Source of the DNA: CAZTAK01 sp964611585
GTDB taxonomy: Bacteria > Pseudomonadota > Alphaproteobacteria > SHVP01
Assembly (NCBI GenBank): GCA_964611585.1
Contig: CAZTAK010000055.1
Span: forward strand, 1 to 19,001
Length of the DNA stretch: 19,001 nucleotides
Direction of reading: 5' to 3'
Below are positions 17,667 through 19,001 of this stretch, in pieces. Below the pieces are notes generated by a model. The model saw nothing but the letters and a program-made list of their open reading frames with translations, did not search any database and was not told the origin of the DNA. Within the stretch, counting starts at the first letter, position 1. Each line of letters begins with the position of its first letter. The position numbers were made by a program, and so were the translations under genes.

Positions 17667-18686
17667 ATGCGCCTCAACCAGACCTCCCGCAACAAGCTCG
17701 CCAAGGGGCTGGGCAAGTTCGGCATCCGCGACCGCGGCCTTGCGATTGCCTACGTCGAGGGCGTGCAGCGGCCCCGGACTGCCGCCTTGCAACGCGCCGA
17801 ACAGGCCGTCGCCCAGGGGGCGGTCGGGAACCGGCACGCCACCTACGGCTGGGCCAACGACCCAAACGGCCCCGGCGCCATCTTCGTTCAGGCGCGGACC
17901 GGCGCCATCATCGTCGGCACCGACAATCGGCCCATCCGCCGCACCGGCAAGCTGGCGCGCCCGGTCTATCGCGTCATTTCACCGGACATGGCGCGCGAAT
18001 TTACCGGCGATGCCGAGAACGAAAACGAAGTGCCCACCATGTACGCCGATTCTGCGGGCAACGTGACCGTCGGCATCGGCCATCTGCTGACCAGCGCGGC
18101 GGCGGCCAAGGCGCTTCCGTTCGTGTTCACCGCGGGCGGGCAGCGCGCACCCGGCGTCGTGATCGAACGGGTGTTCGAGGCGGTCAAGGCCCGGCACCAG
18201 GCGGCGTATCAACAGTTCAAGGAGCGCGCCCCGGGCGAAAAATTTCCCGGCCTGACTTTTGGCGCCTATGAGGCCGACGCCATCGTCCGGCTCGGCGCGG
18301 CGGCCATCGGCGATTTGTTCGCCGCCGATTTCGCGGTTCATTTCGACGTTGCCGACGAATTCTACCCGATGGAAAATCTGCCGCCGCCGGTGCAGGTCGC
18401 GCTGTTCGACCTGGCGTTCCAGGTGGGGGGCGGCAACGATGAAGATGGCAATCCGCGCGGCCTCCAACCTACAACATACATAGAACTCCATCCGGCCTTG
18501 CTTCGCCGCGATTGGCGCCGGGCGGCGGACGAAATGGAGTCGAACAAACCATACACCCCACTTCGCAACCGCCGCCGCGCCGAGCTGGCGGTGAAGGGGC
18601 TCGATCCCGAACACAAGGACTTCTTCTTCACCACCGTTCCGAAACGGACAATCGCCTTGGCCGACGTGCTGATGCGGTTACAATGA
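17667..18686 (+). CDS. GH24 (T4-type) lysozyme with N-terminal extension
   Basis: Probable peptidoglycan muramidase. The catalytic arrangement of phage T4 lysozyme (E-x8-D-x5-T) is visible as E119, D128 and T134, in ENEVPTMYAD followed by GNVTVGIGHLL. Downstream, PVQVALFDLAFQVGG (241-255) matches the helix of the C-terminal lobe, and PYTPLRNRRRAELA fits the closing part of the domain. The 339 residues are about twice a minimal lysozyme. Residues 1-105 form an extension without recognised homology, and no signal peptide is seen. The ATG at 17667 has AAGGAG 8 nt upstream; an in-frame GTG at 17658 overlaps that site and is rejected. No holin, spanin or phage structural gene is visible in the window. 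A secreted protein gene follows after 30 nt. Endolysin-type domain is firm; prophage origin or effector role is open. Confidence 0.8.
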   Translation: MRLNQTSRNKLAKGLGKFGIRDRGLAIAYVEGVQRPRTAALQRAEQAVAQGAVGNRHATYGWANDPNGPGAIFVQARTGAIIVGTDNRPIRRTGKLARPVYRVISPDMAREFTGDAENENEVPTMYADSAGNVTVGIGHLLTSAAAAKALPFVFTAGGQRAPGVVIERVFEAVKARHQAAYQQFKERAPGEKFPGLTFGAYEADAIVRLGAAAIGDLFAADFAVHFDVADEFYPMENLPPPVQVALFDLAFQVGGGNDEDGNPRGLQPTTYIELHPALLRRDWRRAADEMESNKPYTPLRNRRRAELAVKGLDPEHKDFFFTTVPKRTIALADVLMRLQ

Positions 18687-18716
18687 TCGCACCACGCTTG
18701 GCACGGAATTCCTCTG

Positions 18717-19001
18717 GTGCATCGAAAGCTGACAACGGCGATTGTCACGATTATTGCGTTCCTGTCATGGACGGGTAGTGGCCACGCCAATTCGACCGCG
18801 CCCGTCGTCGAAATTCAATGTTTGCCGGAACTTGGCATATTCACCCTTCGGAAGACGATCATTAGAGGTAGAAAGGCGGAGCGCGCGTTCGACGAGCGCG
18901 CCGAGGAGATTGGCCGGACGCTGGGCATTTACGATATTTGGTCGTGGGTCGATACCGAGATCGATGATTCGGGCCGGCTTACCGTGACCGGCACCCGCAC
19001 G
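18717..19001 (+). CDS. Secreted protein of unknown function, truncated by window end
   Basis: An open frame from GTG 18717 runs to the last base (95 codons) without a stop, so only the N-terminal part is present. It starts with a clear signal peptide: MHRKLTT, a hydrophobic stretch AIVTIIAFLSW, and a likely cleavage after GSGHA. The mature part begins NSTAPVVEIQCLPELGIF, then a basic segment and an acidic, Trp-containing one (IYDIWSWVDTEIDD). I do not recognise a family. It lies 30 nt after the lysozyme stop on the same strand and is probably co-transcribed. There is no strong ribosome binding site, so the exact start is uncertain. Confidence 0.6.
   Translation, partial: MHRKLTTAIVTIIAFLSWTGSGHANSTAPVVEIQCLPELGIFTLRKTIIRGRKAERAFDERAEEIGRTLGIYDIWSWVDTEIDDSGRLTVTGTRT

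Noticed and set aside
17058..18271. Long plus-strand frames with Asn/Pro/Arg-rich repeats across the minisatellite
   Set aside because: They result from a stop-free 11-bp unit read in different frames. They overlap the NnrU-like and lysozyme genes and lack a ribosome binding site.

Overview
The window is GC-rich DNA that looks alphaproteobacterial, probably Rhodospirillales-like. This placement is an inference from gene content (NnrU family, ALDH16 next to a long DeoC, BMP-type nucleoside ABC transporter) and codon use; no rRNA or tRNA is present to confirm it.

Layout: (1) 184-1233, plus strand: a radical SAM protein with a truncated SPASM/Twitch-like C-terminus. (2) 1440-15175, all on the minus strand: one long nucleoside uptake and catabolism locus. 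In transcription order it encodes a periplasmic BMP/PnrA-family binding protein, a duplicated ABC ATPase, two permeases, cytidine deaminase, purine nucleoside phosphorylase, deoxyribose-phosphate aldolase, a two-domain ALDH16-type aldehyde dehydrogenase, thymidine phosphorylase, phosphopentomutase, adenosine deaminase and a divergent TrpF-like isomerase. Most junctions overlap by 4 nt (ATGA or GTGA), so it is almost certainly translationally coupled. A strong hairpin with a T-tract lies just after the binding-protein gene and probably lets that gene be expressed more than the rest. (3) 15283-16112, minus strand: a PHYHD1-like phytanoyl-CoA dioxygenase gene broken by two single-base homopolymer insertions. 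It also has Gln where the first iron-binding His is expected. (4) 16559-17125, plus: an NnrU-family membrane protein. (5) 17126-17666: a gene-free stretch with a 14-unit, 11-bp minisatellite, followed by a promoter. (6) 17667-18686, plus: a GH24 (T4-type) lysozyme with a long N-terminal extension, followed 30 nt later by a secreted protein that runs off the window end.

How the main locus works (family knowledge plus context): nucleosides are imported by the ABC system. Cytidine and adenosine are deaminated by Cdd and Ada. The two phosphorylases release the base and (deoxy)ribose-1-phosphate, and DeoB makes the 5-phosphate. DeoC splits deoxyribose-5-phosphate into glyceraldehyde-3-phosphate and acetaldehyde, and ALDH16 probably oxidises the acetaldehyde to acetate. 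The TrpF-like protein is the unexplained member: it keeps the catalytic Cys/Asp pair but not the usual substrate-binding motifs.

Two copies of a palindromic repeat of about 60 bp (1259-1320 and 16266-16329, opposite orientation, 44 of 50 aligned bases identical) lie in intergenic DNA on either side of the nucleoside locus.
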